Source of the DNA: Saprospiraceae bacterium | Lineage (GTDB): Bacteria; Bacteroidota; Bacteroidia; Chitinophagales; Saprospiraceae | Reading direction: 5' to 3' | NCBI GenBank assembly: GCA_025055285.1 | Contig: JANWXM010000005.1 | Location: 83,619-147,618 of the forward strand | DNA length: 64,000 bases | Part shown: in pieces, positions 1 through 9,694 of the stretch | Layout of the letters: every line of letters starts with the position of its first letter | Position numbering within the stretch: position 1 is the stretch's first letter | Program-made: the position numbers and the translations under genes | The notes under the pieces: generated by a model | Database searches by the model: none | What the model saw: only the letters and a program-made list of their open reading frames with translations | Told to the model about the DNA's origin: nothing

Positions 1-1
1 G

Positions 2-511
2 GGCCTAAAGCAAGCTATGGAGCAAGAGCCCAACAACATCAGCCTTTATCTGACGATGGGTAACGTTTATGACAACCTGTATCAGCGAGAGGTTCAAGCG
101 AAAAAGGATGCAAAAGCCGCTGAATACTTTGCTGAAGCGAAGAAATATTATGAAAAAGCTCTTGAAATTGACCCAAAGTCGGCTGATGCATATTACTCAC
201 TTGGAGCGCTGTATTACAACAAGGCGGCCGCCCGTACCCAAGAATTAAACGCCCTTCCGCAAGATGACTATTCGGCAGCCACCATCAAAAAATACCAACA
301 GATCCAAAAGGAAATTATGGCGCTTTTTGATGAATCCCTGCCCTATTTTCAAAAATCTGAAGCACTAAATCCCAACGACATCAATACCCTAATTGCCTTG
401 TCGGAAATATATGCGCGCAAGGATGACCTAGAAAAAGCCAGTGAGTTCAAGAAGCGCCTGGACGTGGTGCGTAGTGGTGGCAAAAATCCTAGTTCATATT
501 TCAAACTGTAA
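2..511 (+). CDS. TPR-repeat protein, C-terminal part (cut by window edge)
   Basis: The reading frame is open to the left edge of the window, so the first ATG (17) is probably internal and this is the C-terminal end of a longer protein. The visible 169 residues are helical and contain tetratricopeptide repeats; one clear unit runs through YYEKALEIDPKSADAYYSLG, followed by a second near PYFQKSEALNPNDINTLIAL. TPR domains form protein-binding superhelices; in this phylum such proteins are common as envelope or secretion-associated scaffolds, but no partner can be named here. It ends 26 bp before the MFS gene, so the two may be cotranscribed. Function unknown; the repeat call is firm. Confidence 0.8.
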   Translation, partial: GLKQAMEQEPNNISLYLTMGNVYDNLYQREVQAKKDAKAAEYFAEAKKYYEKALEIDPKSADAYYSLGALYYNKAAARTQELNALPQDDYSAATIKKYQQIQKEIMALFDESLPYFQKSEALNPNDINTLIALSEIYARKDDLEKASEFKKRLDVVRSGGKNPSSYFKL

Positions 512-537
512 GTTGCTCGGCTCACAGGGAAGTCCCT

Positions 538-1779
538 ATGAAAGAGTATGCGACGCAAACGCCTAGATTGCTCAACGCCGCCGTAATTGTGGCGGCGTTG
601 GGCTACTTTGTAGATATATACGACCTATTGCTTTTTGGTTTTGTCCGTGTTAAGAGCCTTCAAGATTTGGGCTTTTCGGGTCAGCAGTTAACTGATGTGG
701 GTGTGGTTCTGCTCAACTGGCAAATGGCCGGCATGCTATTGGGCGGAGTAGTCTGGGGTGTCCTTGGCGATAAGCGAGGGCGAGTGCGCGTCTTATACTT
801 TTCCATTGCTCTTTATTCCATTGCAAACATCCTCAACGGATTAGTGAGCTCTTCGCTCGATTATGCCATTTTGCGCTTCCTAGCCGGCATCGGGCTTGCA
901 GGTGAATTGGGCGCAGGAATAACCCTAGTGGCAGAAAGCCTACCCAAAGATAAGCGCGGTTATGGAACAATGATTGTGGCCTCGGTGGGCCTCAGCGGAG
1001 CCCTTCTAGCATGGGTTATTGACATGTTTTTTCCGTGGCGCATCTGCTTCTTTATCGGCGGCTTCCTAGGGCTGTTGTTGCTTGTTTTGCGCGTTAGTGT
1101 TCACGAATCTGGCATGTTTCGCCACATGGCAGCTACAGAAGGCATCAGTCGAGGAAATTTTCTCGCGCTTTTTACCAATTGGAACCGATTTTCACGCTTT
1201 GCCCGTTGTTTACTTATCGGCTTTCCAACCTGGTTTGTCGTAGGCGTTTTGGTAACTTTAGCTCCAGAGTTTGGCCAAGCGAAAGGACTTTCGAACGTAT
1301 CGGCTGGCAACGCCATTGCTGCCTGCTATACAGGACTTATCTTGGGCGATATCGCCTCTGGCCTACTCAGTCAATTGCTGCGCAGCCGCTTGAAGGTGAT
1401 GTGGATTTTCCTGATTATAGATGCTCTGGCCATAACATACTACTTGTTCGCCCCCTTCTCTACGGTTGCTGCTTTCCACGTTGCTCATTTCTTGTTGGGC
1501 TTATCGGTAGGCTTTTGGGTGATCTTCGTCACTATTGGCGCTGAACAATTTGGAACCAATTTGCGCGCTACGGTGGCAACCTCTGTACCCAATTTTGCCC
1601 GCGGCATGCTGGTGCCAATTGCATCAGCCTTTCTATGGCTCAAAGGGCCTAACCTTACAGGAGGAGTTATTCCTGCTGCCTCTATCGTGGGTGCTGCTTG
1701 CCTACTCATTGCCTTTTCTGCCCTTATTGGGATGAAAGAAACTTTTGACCAAGACTTAAACTACGTGGAGACCATCTAA
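538..1779 (+). CDS. MFS transporter (12 predicted membrane segments)
   Basis: A 413-residue inner-membrane protein with about 12 hydrophobic segments and no signal peptide. The cytoplasmic loop between segments 2 and 3 carries the major facilitator signature GDKRGRVRVL at about residues 78-87, and a matching but weaker loop follows segment 8. An acidic first segment (GYFVDIYDLLLFGF) is typical of sugar-porter or metabolite:H+ symporter branches, so an organic anion or sugar is the likely cargo; the substrate cannot be read from the sequence. The start at 538 follows the TPR gene by 26 bp. The gene is followed after 58 bp by dihydrolipoyl dehydrogenase, with no visible functional link. Confidence 0.85.
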   Translation: MKEYATQTPRLLNAAVIVAALGYFVDIYDLLLFGFVRVKSLQDLGFSGQQLTDVGVVLLNWQMAGMLLGGVVWGVLGDKRGRVRVLYFSIALYSIANILNGLVSSSLDYAILRFLAGIGLAGELGAGITLVAESLPKDKRGYGTMIVASVGLSGALLAWVIDMFFPWRICFFIGGFLGLLLLVLRVSVHESGMFRHMAATEGISRGNFLALFTNWNRFSRFARCLLIGFPTWFVVGVLVTLAPEFGQAKGLSNVSAGNAIAACYTGLILGDIASGLLSQLLRSRLKVMWIFLIIDALAITYYLFAPFSTVAAFHVAHFLLGLSVGFWVIFVTIGAEQFGTNLRATVATSVPNFARGMLVPIASAFLWLKGPNLTGGVIPAASIVGAACLLIAFSALIGMKETFDQDLNYVETI

Positions 1780-1837
1780 ACTGCCCTTGCCAAACCTACC
1801 TTTGCCGCGCAATTGTAGAATAAACGTTGTCTGAGAC

Positions 1838-3238
1838 ATGAATTTCGACCTAATCGTCATTGGAAGCGGCCCTGGTGGGTATGTAGCCGCTATACGCGCC
1901 TCGCAATTAGGCATGAACACTGCAGTTATTGAACGCGAAAGCCTTGGCGGTATTTGCCTCAACTGGGGATGCATCCCCACCAAAGCACTCCTAAAGAGCG
2001 CTCAAGTATTCGAGTACCTTCAGCACGCTGAGGACTACGGCATTCGCCTCAATGGAAAATATCAGCCCGACTTCTCTGCTATGATTAAGCGCAGCCGCAG
2101 CATAGCGGACAGTATGAACAAAGGCGTGCAATTTTTAATGAAGAAAAATAAAATCACTGTTATTTATGGCACAGCCAGACTAGCTCCGGGTCCAAAAGTC
2201 GTCGTTCAAGAAAAAGATGGCAAACAAGCTGAGTATACTGCAAAACACATCATCATTGCTACAGGTGGGCGCGCCAAGGAGCTTCCCAACTTGCCTATTG
2301 ATGGCCGTAAAGTCATCGAATATCGCCGAGCTATGTCGCTAGAGGAGCAACCCAAGCGCATGGTCGTGGTCGGCGCCGGTGCTATTGGTGTCGAATTCAG
2401 CTACTTCTATCACACTATTGGTACTGAAGTAACGATTGTCGAATACTTAGAACAAGGTTTGGTACCTCGTGAAGACGCCGACATCTCAAAGGAGTTGGCT
2501 AAGATTTACTCGCGTAAAGGCATGAAAATTTATGCCGGATGGTCTGTGGAGGGTGTAGATACTTCTGAACAGGAAGTCAAAGTGTTTATCAAGAGTCGCG
2601 CAGATGGAAAGGTCGAGACACTTTCTTGCGACGTAGTGCTCAGCGCCGTTGGCATAACGCCCAACACGGAAAATATTGGCTTGGAAACGCTGGGCATCGC
2701 CACTGACCGCGGCTATATCCGGGTGGACTCCTATTATCGCACTAACGTCCCAGGCGTGTACGCTATTGGCGACGTCTTGCCAACACAAGCGCTTGCCCAC
2801 GTGGCTAGTGCTGAAGGAATTACGTGTGTAGAAAAGATTGCAGGGCTTGACCCTGAACCTATAGACTATAACAATATTCCCAGTTGTACTTATTGCTCCC
2901 CCGAGATAGCCTCCGTAGGATACACTGAGGCCGCTGCTAAAGAAGCAGGTTATGAACTACTTGTGGGTAAATTTCCCTTTACTGCCTCGGGAAAAGCCAA
3001 AGCTGCTGGCACCTCCGAAGGTTTTGTCAAGGTTATTTTCGACAAGAAGTACGGAGAGTGGCTTGGTGCTCATCTCATTGGTGCTAACGTAACTGAAATG
3101 ATCGCTGAGGTCGTAGCTGCTCGCAAACTCGAAACCACGGGCCACGAAATCCTTAAATCCGTACATCCTCACCCCACCTTGAGCGAAGCTATTATGGAAG
3201 CCACCGCAGCCGCTTATGGCGAGGTCATTCATCTGTAA
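1838..3238 (+). CDS. lpdA: Dihydrolipoyl dehydrogenase (E3)
   Basis: A 466-residue FAD-dependent pyridine nucleotide-disulfide oxidoreductase that reoxidises the dihydrolipoyl groups of pyruvate, 2-oxoglutarate or branched-chain dehydrogenase complexes with NAD+. Visible features: N-terminal FAD Rossmann motif GSGPGGYVAA (residues 9-18), redox-active disulfide in GGICLNWGCIPTK with C40 and C45, a second nucleotide-binding motif VVGAGAIGVEFSYF in the middle, the FAD-binding YAIGDV segment, and the C-terminal catalytic dyad in HPHPTLSE (H445, E450). The length is the family norm and no key residue is missing. The E1 and E2 subunits are not in this window, so the complex it serves is unknown. 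Confidence 0.95.
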   Translation: MNFDLIVIGSGPGGYVAAIRASQLGMNTAVIERESLGGICLNWGCIPTKALLKSAQVFEYLQHAEDYGIRLNGKYQPDFSAMIKRSRSIADSMNKGVQFLMKKNKITVIYGTARLAPGPKVVVQEKDGKQAEYTAKHIIIATGGRAKELPNLPIDGRKVIEYRRAMSLEEQPKRMVVVGAGAIGVEFSYFYHTIGTEVTIVEYLEQGLVPREDADISKELAKIYSRKGMKIYAGWSVEGVDTSEQEVKVFIKSRADGKVETLSCDVVLSAVGITPNTENIGLETLGIATDRGYIRVDSYYRTNVPGVYAIGDVLPTQALAHVASAEGITCVEKIAGLDPEPIDYNNIPSCTYCSPEIASVGYTEAAAKEAGYELLVGKFPFTASGKAKAAGTSEGFVKVIFDKKYGEWLGAHLIGANVTEMIAEVVAARKLETTGHEILKSVHPHPTLSEAIMEATAAAYGEVIHL

Positions 3239-3314
3239 GGCAACACCCGAATTCATTAAATGGTCCTGATGTGAATCTCCCAAACTTTTGCTCACGATTT
3301 TGAAGACCAAGTTT

Positions 3315-3322
3315 TATCTTTG
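3315..3322 (+). promoter_or_regulatory. Probable Bacteroidota -7 box (TATCTTTG) upstream of accA
   Basis: TATCTTTG fits the Bacteroidota primary sigma factor -7 consensus TAnnTTTG and lies 57 bp before the accA start. A TTTG at 3287-3290 could be the -33 element, although the 24-bp spacing is longer than the usual 19-21. Confidence 0.45.
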
Positions 3323-3378
3323 TTCAGAATTAGGCAGATAAACCATAAGGCGATCAATTAAGCAACGATACCTCCACT

Positions 3379-4365
3379 ATGACATTCATGGAGTTCGAAA
3401 AGCCACTCGAAGCCCTATATGAACAGCTCCAGAAATTGCGTGAAGTGGGCGAGCAAGGTGAGATCGATGTGTCCGATATGATCCGCGAATTGGAAGCTAA
3501 AATTCAACAAAGACGTAAGGAGATCTACGCTAATCTATCCGGGTGGCAAAAGGTGCAACTGTCGCGGCACCCCGAACGGCCCTATACCCTTTTCTACGCC
3601 ACTACAATGTGCCGCAAATTCATCGAACTGCACGGAGACCGCTGCAGTGGCGACGACCACGCTATTGTAGGCGGCCTAGCTGACTTAGATGGCCAGACCA
3701 TTGTCATAATTGGCCATCAAAAGGGCGTAAATACCAAAATGCGGCAATACCGCAACTTCGGCATGGCAAACCCTGAAGGTTATCGCAAAGCCCTCCGATT
3801 AATGAAATTAGCTGAGCGCTTTGGTTTTCCTGTCGTTACCCTTATTGATACTCCTGGGGCGTATCCAGGCCTCGAAGCCGAGCAACGCGGCCAGGCAGAA
3901 GCCATCGCGCGCAATCTCTTTGAAATGGCCCAGCTGCGAGTGCCTATCCTTTGCTACATCATTGGCGAAGGCGCTTCGGGAGGCGCGCTAGGTATCGGAC
4001 TAGGCGACCGAGTCTTTATGCTGGAATACACGTGGTATTCCGTCATTTCTCCCGAATCGTGCTCTTCTATTCTATGGCATTCCTGGGACTACAAGGAGCA
4101 AGCTGCTGAGGCCCTCAAATTAGACGCCGACAGTATGTTTCGATTTAAACTGATCGATGGAGTCCTTCAAGAACCTTTTGGCGGAGCACACAACGACCCT
4201 GAAGAAATGGCTCGCCGGCTGAAGGCTCATATTCAAGAACAACTTGCCGAACTAATCCCTATGGATCCGGACGAGCGCATCGCCGCGCGAGTAGCCAAGT
4301 ATTGCCGCATGGGCTGCTACCAAGAATTGAACAACGCTCAAAACACGCCTTGTGAAAGGGCCTAA
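3379..4365 (+). CDS. accA: Acetyl-CoA carboxylase carboxyltransferase subunit alpha
   Basis: A 328-residue protein that, with AccD, moves the carboxyl group from biotin to acetyl-CoA to form malonyl-CoA for fatty-acid synthesis. It starts with the typical coiled-coil N-terminus ([16 protein letters not shown]) followed by the crotonase-fold carboxyltransferase domain, with the family signatures [41 protein letters not shown] and [22 protein letters not shown] second ATG at 3388 would remove only three residues and may be the true start. It has its own upstream promoter box and is followed after 15 bp by an uncharacterised gene. accB, accC and accD are not in the window, as is common in this phylum. 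Confidence 0.95.
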   Translation: MTFMEFEKPLEALYEQLQKLREVGEQGEIDVSDMIRELEAKIQQRRKEIYANLSGWQKVQLSRHPERPYTLFYATTMCRKFIELHGDRCSGDDHAIVGGLADLDGQTIVIIGHQKGVNTKMRQYRNFGMANPEGYRKALRLMKLAERFGFPVVTLIDTPGAYPGLEAEQRGQAEAIARNLFEMAQLRVPILCYIIGEGASGGALGIGLGDRVFMLEYTWYSVISPESCSSILWHSWDYKEQAAEALKLDADSMFRFKLIDGVLQEPFGGAHNDPEEMARRLKAHIQEQLAELIPMDPDERIAARVAKYCRMGCYQELNNAQNTPCERA

Positions 4366-4380
4366 GCCATCCTTTTACTT

Positions 4381-4932
4381 ATGTTCAACTACTTGCGCAA
4401 GGTTCTGCTTCATCGCTCACTTCAGCGGTTGGTAGAGCATTCCAAACGCCGGCGGCAGTCCTTTAACTTCGAAACAGCTCGCTCTATTGCCTTACTTTTT
4501 GATGCCTCAGAAGAAGAAACACGCAAAATCGTCGCCATGTGGGCTGAGGCCTTTGTCGAACGCGAGCACCGCAAGCGGCTCCATGTCTTAGCCTTTGTAG
4601 ATGACGCTCATCTGGTCGGGCAAAGTCGCTTTCCTCAGTTTACTGCCCGGGACTTGCGCTGGTATGGTCGTATCGAAGGTCTTGCTGTGACGCGCTTCTT
4701 GGCCCAAACTCCTGACTTATTGCTTTGCTTCAATCCTCATCAGCAGCCGACAATCCAATGGGTCGCTGCGGCCTCGAAAGCTTCCATGAAGGTCGGTAGC
4801 TCAAACACACCTCCTCACGACTTCGATGTTGTGATAGAAACACCAGCCGACAAGGATATTCAGTTCTTCTTCCGACAAGTAGCCCATTACTTGAGCAAAA
4901 TTGTTCCCGCCCACTATGAACAACCTGCATGA
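4381..4932 (+). CDS. Conserved uncharacterised protein (DUF6913-like) overlapping dapA
   Basis: A 183-residue protein without signal peptide or membrane segment. From memory it resembles a small Bacteroidota-specific family (DUF6913) whose members often sit next to dapA; this could not be checked. Visible traits are a basic N-terminus rich in Arg/Lys (SKRRRQS), a central VDDAHLVGQSRFPQFTARDL stretch and a segment DLLLCFNPHQQPTIQWVAAA that may be a beta-strand core. The last 17 bases overlap the preferred dapA start, suggesting translational coupling, so a role linked to lysine or diaminopimelate synthesis is possible but is only inference. No catalytic motif is recognised. Confidence 0.75.
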   Translation: MFNYLRKVLLHRSLQRLVEHSKRRRQSFNFETARSIALLFDASEEETRKIVAMWAEAFVEREHRKRLHVLAFVDDAHLVGQSRFPQFTARDLRWYGRIEGLAVTRFLAQTPDLLLCFNPHQQPTIQWVAAASKASMKVGSSNTPPHDFDVVIETPADKDIQFFFRQVAHYLSKIVPAHYEQPA

Positions 4933-5812
4933 ACGTTTGCGCGGAACCGGCGTAGCTCTCGTAACACCTTTTCGAGATGGCCAAATTGACTGGGAAGGCC
5001 TAGAGAAAGTCATCGAGCATGTTATAGCCGGCGGGGTAGACTTCTTAGTCAGCTTAGGCACTACGGGAGAAACTGTAACAATTTCCGAGGTCGAACAGCG
5101 CCAAATTATTGACTTCACCCTCCGCGTCAACCGCAGCCGTTTACCTATAGTAGTTGGTAGCTTCAGCGGCAATCACACCGGCGAAATCGTCCGTCGAATG
5201 CATGCCTTCGATTTCGATGGCATTGACGCCCTGCTAATTAGCAGCCCAGCCTACAACAAACCTTCGCAAGAAGGAATTTTTCGCCATTACATGGCTCTGG
5301 CGGAAGCCTCCCCCCGTCCCATACTTTTGTATAATGTACCCAGTCGAACGGCGTCCAACATCACTGCTGAAACAACCCTACGACTTGCCCATGCCCATGA
5401 ACGCTTCATTGGGATCAAAGAAGCTAGCGACGACATTTACCAAATCTGTAAAATCCTCCAAGGTCGTCCAAAAAATTTTCTCGTCTTGAGTGGAGACGAC
5501 TTTATTACCCTACCTCTAATTACCTGCGGCGGCGATGGAGTCATTTCCGTCATCAGTAATGCCCTCCCTAGCCTTTTCTCTGGAATGGTACGCGCAGCTT
5601 TAAATGGACAACTTGCCGAAGCTCGAAATCTCAATTTTCAAATGCTCGATCTTTATTGGCTACTGTTCTCTGAGGGGAACCCTCCCGGCATTAAGGCTGC
5701 TCTCGAGTTGTTGGGGCTCTGTTCTCGTGAAACACGCCTGCCGCTCACATCTATGTCTGAAGTTGGGCAGGCCGCCATTCGAAAGGAATTCGAGCGGTTA
5801 AAAGTTCTTTAA
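4916..5812 (+). CDS. dapA: 4-hydroxy-tetrahydrodipicolinate synthase
   Basis: A 298-residue class I aldolase that condenses pyruvate with aspartate semialdehyde, the first committed step to diaminopimelate and lysine. Features: SLGTTGET with T49/T50, the active-site tyrosine in LLYNVPSRTA (Y139), and the Schiff-base lysine in GIKEAS (K168). The start at 4916 (MNNLHERL) is preferred over an ATG 15 bp upstream because homologues begin close to the RGTGVALVTPF strand; either start overlaps the preceding gene, pointing to coupled translation. Length is normal for the TIM-barrel family. The next gene, galK, starts about 90 bp downstream. Confidence 0.95.
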   Translation: MNNLHERLRGTGVALVTPFRDGQIDWEGLEKVIEHVIAGGVDFLVSLGTTGETVTISEVEQRQIIDFTLRVNRSRLPIVVGSFSGNHTGEIVRRMHAFDFDGIDALLISSPAYNKPSQEGIFRHYMALAEASPRPILLYNVPSRTASNITAETTLRLAHAHERFIGIKEASDDIYQICKILQGRPKNFLVLSGDDFITLPLITCGGDGVISVISNALPSLFSGMVRAALNGQLAEARNLNFQMLDLYWLLFSEGNPPGIKAALELLGLCSRETRLPLTSMSEVGQAAIRKEFERLKVL

Positions 5813-5903
5813 TTTTCGCCTATTGCCCTTCGCGCCTACACGCCAAAACTTTCTCTCTTCGAAGGAAAGGACAGAGGATATACCTAAAAAACCTTACCTT
5901 CAA

Positions 5904-7061
5904 ATGTCTCCACAGCAGCAAGTTTGGGCCACTTTTCAAGACTTATATGGACGGCCGCCCGAAATTTTGGTTCGCTCGCCAGGGCGCATTAACCTAATAG
6001 GCGAGCACACCGATTATAACGGTGGCCCGGTATTACCAGCAGCCATTGACCGAGCAGTATGGTTAGCGGCTGCTAAGCGAGCGGATACCCAATGCCGCCT
6101 GTTTGCTTGCGATTACGACGAAGGCTACATCGTCGAGTCGCAGCCATCGAAGCCGCTTGTACATCCCAGTTGGGCCAACTACTTACTCGGTGTTCTAGTC
6201 GAGATCGGATGGCCAGGAGGCCTTGATCTTACTTTTGGCGGCAACCTACCTATTGGCGCGGGAGTAGCCTCTTCTGCAGCTGTGCAGAACGCTATGGCTC
6301 TTGCTGCCAATGCCCTCTTTCAGCTTGGTCATACCCAAATGGATCTAGTTCAGCTTACTCATCGAGCCGAAAACCAGTTCGTAGGTGTTCCTTGTGGTAT
6401 CATGGACATGTTTGCTGGTGCAATGGGTCGTCGAAACACCTTTATTTGTTTAAATTGCCATTCCCTCGAATATGAATACTTACCATTTGGCACTACAGAA
6501 CTCTGTTTTGTTCTATGCCATTCGGGTGTAGAACGCCGTTTGGCTTCATCCGAGTACCAAAAGCGCCGTCAAGAATGTGCCCAGGGATTAGCCATTTTAC
6601 AACGCATTAACCCGGCAATGAGCGCCTTAAGCCAAGTGTCTGAAGATCTTTTAGCGGAAAAGGAGCACCTCCTGCCACCCACTCTTTTCCGCCGGTGTCG
6701 ATACGTCGTAACAGAGATAGCTCGCGTAGGCACAGCTGTTCAGGCCTTGCGTTCTCAAGATTATGCAGCAATGGGCTCGCTTATGTACTTAACCCATCAG
6801 GGATTACGCGATGATTTTGAGGTCAGCTGCCCAGAACTCAATCTCTTAGTTGAAGAAGCTATGCATCATCCTGCTTGTCTGGGAGCTCGTCTTATGGGTG
6901 CAGGCTTTGGAGGATGTACGCTCAACCTAGTGAAAAAGAGCAAGGTGTGCGATTTTTCTGCGCACGTCTCTCAGGCATACACCCGTGCTTTTAAGCGTTC
7001 ACTTCGACATTGGACGGTTCACCTTGACGATGGCGCAGAGATTGTCTTTTTCGACGTTTAG
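5904..7061 (+). CDS. galK: Galactokinase
   Basis: A 385-residue GHMP-family kinase that phosphorylates galactose at C1 in the Leloir pathway. The three family motifs are present: the galactose-binding GRINLIGEHTDYNGG near the N-terminus, the ATP-binding GGNLPIGAGVASSAA loop, and the C-terminal LMGAGFGGCTLNLV. GVPCGIMDMFAGAMG, which carries the catalytic Asp region, is also intact. The frame is open upstream to a TTG at 5823, but the ATG at 5904 places the start about 25 residues before the sugar-binding motif, as in known galactokinases. No galT, galE or galM is adjacent, so the remainder of the pathway must be elsewhere. Confidence 0.93.
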   Translation: MSPQQQVWATFQDLYGRPPEILVRSPGRINLIGEHTDYNGGPVLPAAIDRAVWLAAAKRADTQCRLFACDYDEGYIVESQPSKPLVHPSWANYLLGVLVEIGWPGGLDLTFGGNLPIGAGVASSAAVQNAMALAANALFQLGHTQMDLVQLTHRAENQFVGVPCGIMDMFAGAMGRRNTFICLNCHSLEYEYLPFGTTELCFVLCHSGVERRLASSEYQKRRQECAQGLAILQRINPAMSALSQVSEDLLAEKEHLLPPTLFRRCRYVVTEIARVGTAVQALRSQDYAAMGSLMYLTHQGLRDDFEVSCPELNLLVEEAMHHPACLGARLMGAGFGGCTLNLVKKSKVCDFSAHVSQAYTRAFKRSLRHWTVHLDDGAEIVFFDV

Positions 7062-7101
7062 TAAATAAGCCAGATTTGCGAAAGTTAACGAATTTCGCCT
7101 C

Positions 7102-8664
7102 ATGCTTGTCAAAACTTTTGCGGCTGCTGTTCGCGGAGTGGATGCGCTAACTATTACTATTGAAGTGAATACAGGTGGCGCTTTAGGCACTACTGCCGAT
7201 AAACCCGGCTATTTTCTGGTAGGCTTGCCCGATAATGCGGTTCGGGAAGGTCAGCAGCGCATGGAGGCTGCCCTAAAAAACTCAGGGCTTCGGTTGCCGC
7301 GGTACAAGACAATCATCAATTTGGCTCCTGCTGACGTGCGCAAAGAGGGTTCAGCATTCGATTTACCCATCACAATTGGAATGCTGGCTGCCTCAGGGGT
7401 TATTCCACCTGACAACTTAGACCGGTTCTTCATCATGGGCGAGCTTTCGCTCGATGGCTCACTACGGCCTATCAAAGGAGCACTCCCTATTGCCATTCAA
7501 GCGCGCAAAGAAAAATTTCGCGGTTTCATTCTTCCCAAAGCAAATGCTCGAGAGGCAGCTATCGTAGCGGATTTAGAGGTATATGGCGTAGAAACGCTCA
7601 ACCAAGCTATAGCCGTTCTCGCCGGTGCGGGTCAAGAGTTCTTGGTAAAAGTAAATGCGCGCGAAGAATTCGCCGCCAACTTAAATAATTACGACGTAGA
7701 TTTTTCCGATGTACGCGGCCAAGAAAACATAAAACGCGCCTTAGAGCTGGCAGCTGCCGGTGGACATAATGTAATTCTCATTGGCCCTCCGGGAGCAGGG
7801 AAAACTATGTTGGCACGCCGTCTGCCCACCATTTTGCCTCCACTTACTTTGCATGAAGCTCTGGAAACAACTAAGATTCACTCCGTAGCAGGTATTTTAT
7901 CGAGTCATTCATCCTTAGTGACAACGCGACCTTTCCGAGCACCTCACCACACCATTAGCGATGTCGCTCTAGTTGGCGGAGGTTCCGACCCCATGCCAGG
8001 TGAAATCAGCATTGCGCATAATGGCGTGCTTTTCCTAGACGAATTACCTGAGTTTAAGCGTACTGTGTTAGAGGTTCTCCGACAACCCATGGAAGAGCGC
8101 CGCGTAACTATCAGCCGCGCTAAAGTATCGGTAGAGTATCCCGCCAGCTTCATCCTGGTTGCGAGCATGAATCCTTGCCCTTGTGGTTACTACAACCATC
8201 CAGAGAAAGAGTGTGTATGTGCGCCTGGCGTTGTAAAGCGCTATATCTCTAAAATCTCAGGTCCTCTTCTCGACCGAATTGACTTGCACGTGGAAGTAAC
8301 TCCTGTTTCATATGATGAATTGACGGCTGCGGAGCGTCCGCGCGTAACCAGTGCTGAAATTCGCGAACGCGTGTTGAAGGCTCGAGCCATTCAGGTTGAG
8401 CGATTTAAGAATACACCTAACATTTACTGCAATGCGCAAATGCCCAGCCGAATGGTACGCGAAGTGTGCACCCTGGATAATCAAGGAGTTCAACTCCTGA
8501 AAACTGCAATGGAACGACTTCAATTGAGTGCTCGCGCTTATGACCGAATTCTAAAAGTAGCGCGTACAGCAGCGGACTTAGCCGGCAGCCCGACCATTCG
8601 TTTGGAGGACCTCTCTGAAGCTATTCACTATCGAAGCCTTGATCGAGAAGGCTGGGCAGGATAA
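7102..8664 (+). CDS. comM: YifB/ComM-family AAA+ ATPase (Mg-chelatase-like)
   Basis: A 520-residue protein with an N-terminal Lon-protease-like ChlI domain (about residues 20-140, including NLAPADVRKEGSAFDLPI), a central AAA+ domain with Walker A GPPGAGKTMLARR and Walker B GVLFLDELPEF, and a C-terminal Mg-chelatase-type lid (SARAYDRILKVARTAADLAG). In naturally transformable bacteria ComM is a hexameric helicase that extends heteroduplex during integration of incoming DNA; elsewhere the role is less clear. A four-cysteine patch (CPCGYYNHPEKECVC) lies between Walker B and the lid, as usual in the family. It ends the + strand run; the next gene is convergent, 37 bp away. Confidence 0.9.
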   Translation: MLVKTFAAAVRGVDALTITIEVNTGGALGTTADKPGYFLVGLPDNAVREGQQRMEAALKNSGLRLPRYKTIINLAPADVRKEGSAFDLPITIGMLAASGVIPPDNLDRFFIMGELSLDGSLRPIKGALPIAIQARKEKFRGFILPKANAREAAIVADLEVYGVETLNQAIAVLAGAGQEFLVKVNAREEFAANLNNYDVDFSDVRGQENIKRALELAAAGGHNVILIGPPGAGKTMLARRLPTILPPLTLHEALETTKIHSVAGILSSHSSLVTTRPFRAPHHTISDVALVGGGSDPMPGEISIAHNGVLFLDELPEFKRTVLEVLRQPMEERRVTISRAKVSVEYPASFILVASMNPCPCGYYNHPEKECVCAPGVVKRYISKISGPLLDRIDLHVEVTPVSYDELTAAERPRVTSAEIRERVLKARAIQVERFKNTPNIYCNAQMPSRMVREVCTLDNQGVQLLKTAMERLQLSARAYDRILKVARTAADLAGSPTIRLEDLSEAIHYRSLDREGWAG

Positions 8665-8701
8665 AAAACCTTCTTTCTCCCTGTGCTCACTTGCTATAAG
8701 C

Positions 8702-9655
8702 CTAGTTCTTTAGGCCAATTTCTCGAAGGCGTTCGTCTAAATACTCACCTGCTGTGATGGGTTCGTAGTGTAGAGGGTTGTCGGGTGTTACACAAGAAGG
8801 CAAACAATCGAGGCGCATGGAACTAATGGGATGTAAAAAGAACGGCACACTTAGCCGCGGCAAATGCCATTCCTCGCGCGGAGGATTCACTACACGATGC
8901 GTTGTACTCTTTAAACGATTGTTTGTCAGGCGCTGTAACATATCGCCTACGTTGATGACGATTTCGTCCTCTTTAGGCATAACGGGAACCCACTCATTCT
9001 GAGCGTTGAGCAATTGCAAACCACCTGCGCTAGCTCCTACAAGGAGGGTAATTAAATTGATGTCTTCATGCTGCTCGGCCCGTATTGAACTCTTTGGCTC
9101 TTGAGTTATTGGCGGGTAGTGAATCGCTCTTAAAATAGAGTTGCCATAGGTAATGAATGGTTCAAAATAATTTTTAGGTAAATCAAGGTATAGAGCTATT
9201 GCTTCAAGCAGTTTAGCACCAGTACGTTCAAAAGCTCGATACAACGCTCGCCCTAACCGGTTAAACTCGGGAACCTCCTGCACTTCCACGTTTGGAGGAT
9301 ACTCGTCCCTTAGGGGATGTCCTTCTGGCACCTCCTGTCCAAATTGGAAAAATTCTTTCAGGTCAGGAGCTTTAGAATGTTTCGCATGCTCTTTTCCAAA
9401 GGAAGTATACCCGCGCTGACCTGCCAAGCCTTGGATTTCGTATTTGCGCTTCACCGTTTCGGGCAAAGCAAAAAAGGCCTTCGATGCGGCGTAAAAATCC
9501 TCCACAAGCGACTTTGAAATGCCGTGATTTACAACGGCAACAAACCCTACTTCGCGAAAGGCTTGGCCTAGACTTGTTACAAAGGCTTGTTGTTCGGCTG
9601 CCGTGCCTTGCACAAAGGCAGAGAAATCCACCGTGGGAATTCCCTTTGTTTTCAT
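8702..9655 (-). CDS. 2-oxoglutarate/Fe(II)-dependent dioxygenase (isopenicillin N synthase-like)
   Basis: A 317-residue soluble oxygenase of the DIOX_N plus 2OG-FeII_Oxy architecture. The N-terminal domain contains REVGFVAVVNHGI; the jelly-roll core has the iron triad H196-x-D198 (in EQHEDINLITLL) and H253 (in KSTTHRVVNPP), and the 2-oxoglutarate carboxylate binder R267-x-S269 (RLSV). All catalytic residues are therefore present. Members oxidise small molecules, for example in antibiotic or hormone metabolism; in bacteria outside those pathways most are uncharacterised. The downstream neighbour convergent to it is comM. The substrate cannot be predicted from the sequence. Confidence 0.88.
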   Translation of the reverse strand: MKTKGIPTVDFSAFVQGTAAEQQAFVTSLGQAFREVGFVAVVNHGISKSLVEDFYAASKAFFALPETVKRKYEIQGLAGQRGYTSFGKEHAKHSKAPDLKEFFQFGQEVPEGHPLRDEYPPNVEVQEVPEFNRLGRALYRAFERTGAKLLEAIALYLDLPKNYFEPFITYGNSILRAIHYPPITQEPKSSIRAEQHEDINLITLLVGASAGGLQLLNAQNEWVPVMPKEDEIVINVGDMLQRLTNNRLKSTTHRVVNPPREEWHLPRLSVPFFLHPISSMRLDCLPSCVTPDNPLHYEPITAGEYLDERLREIGLKN

Positions 9656-9694
9656 ACTTCCACTCCAAGTTTTCCTACTGATAGAGATATTGCC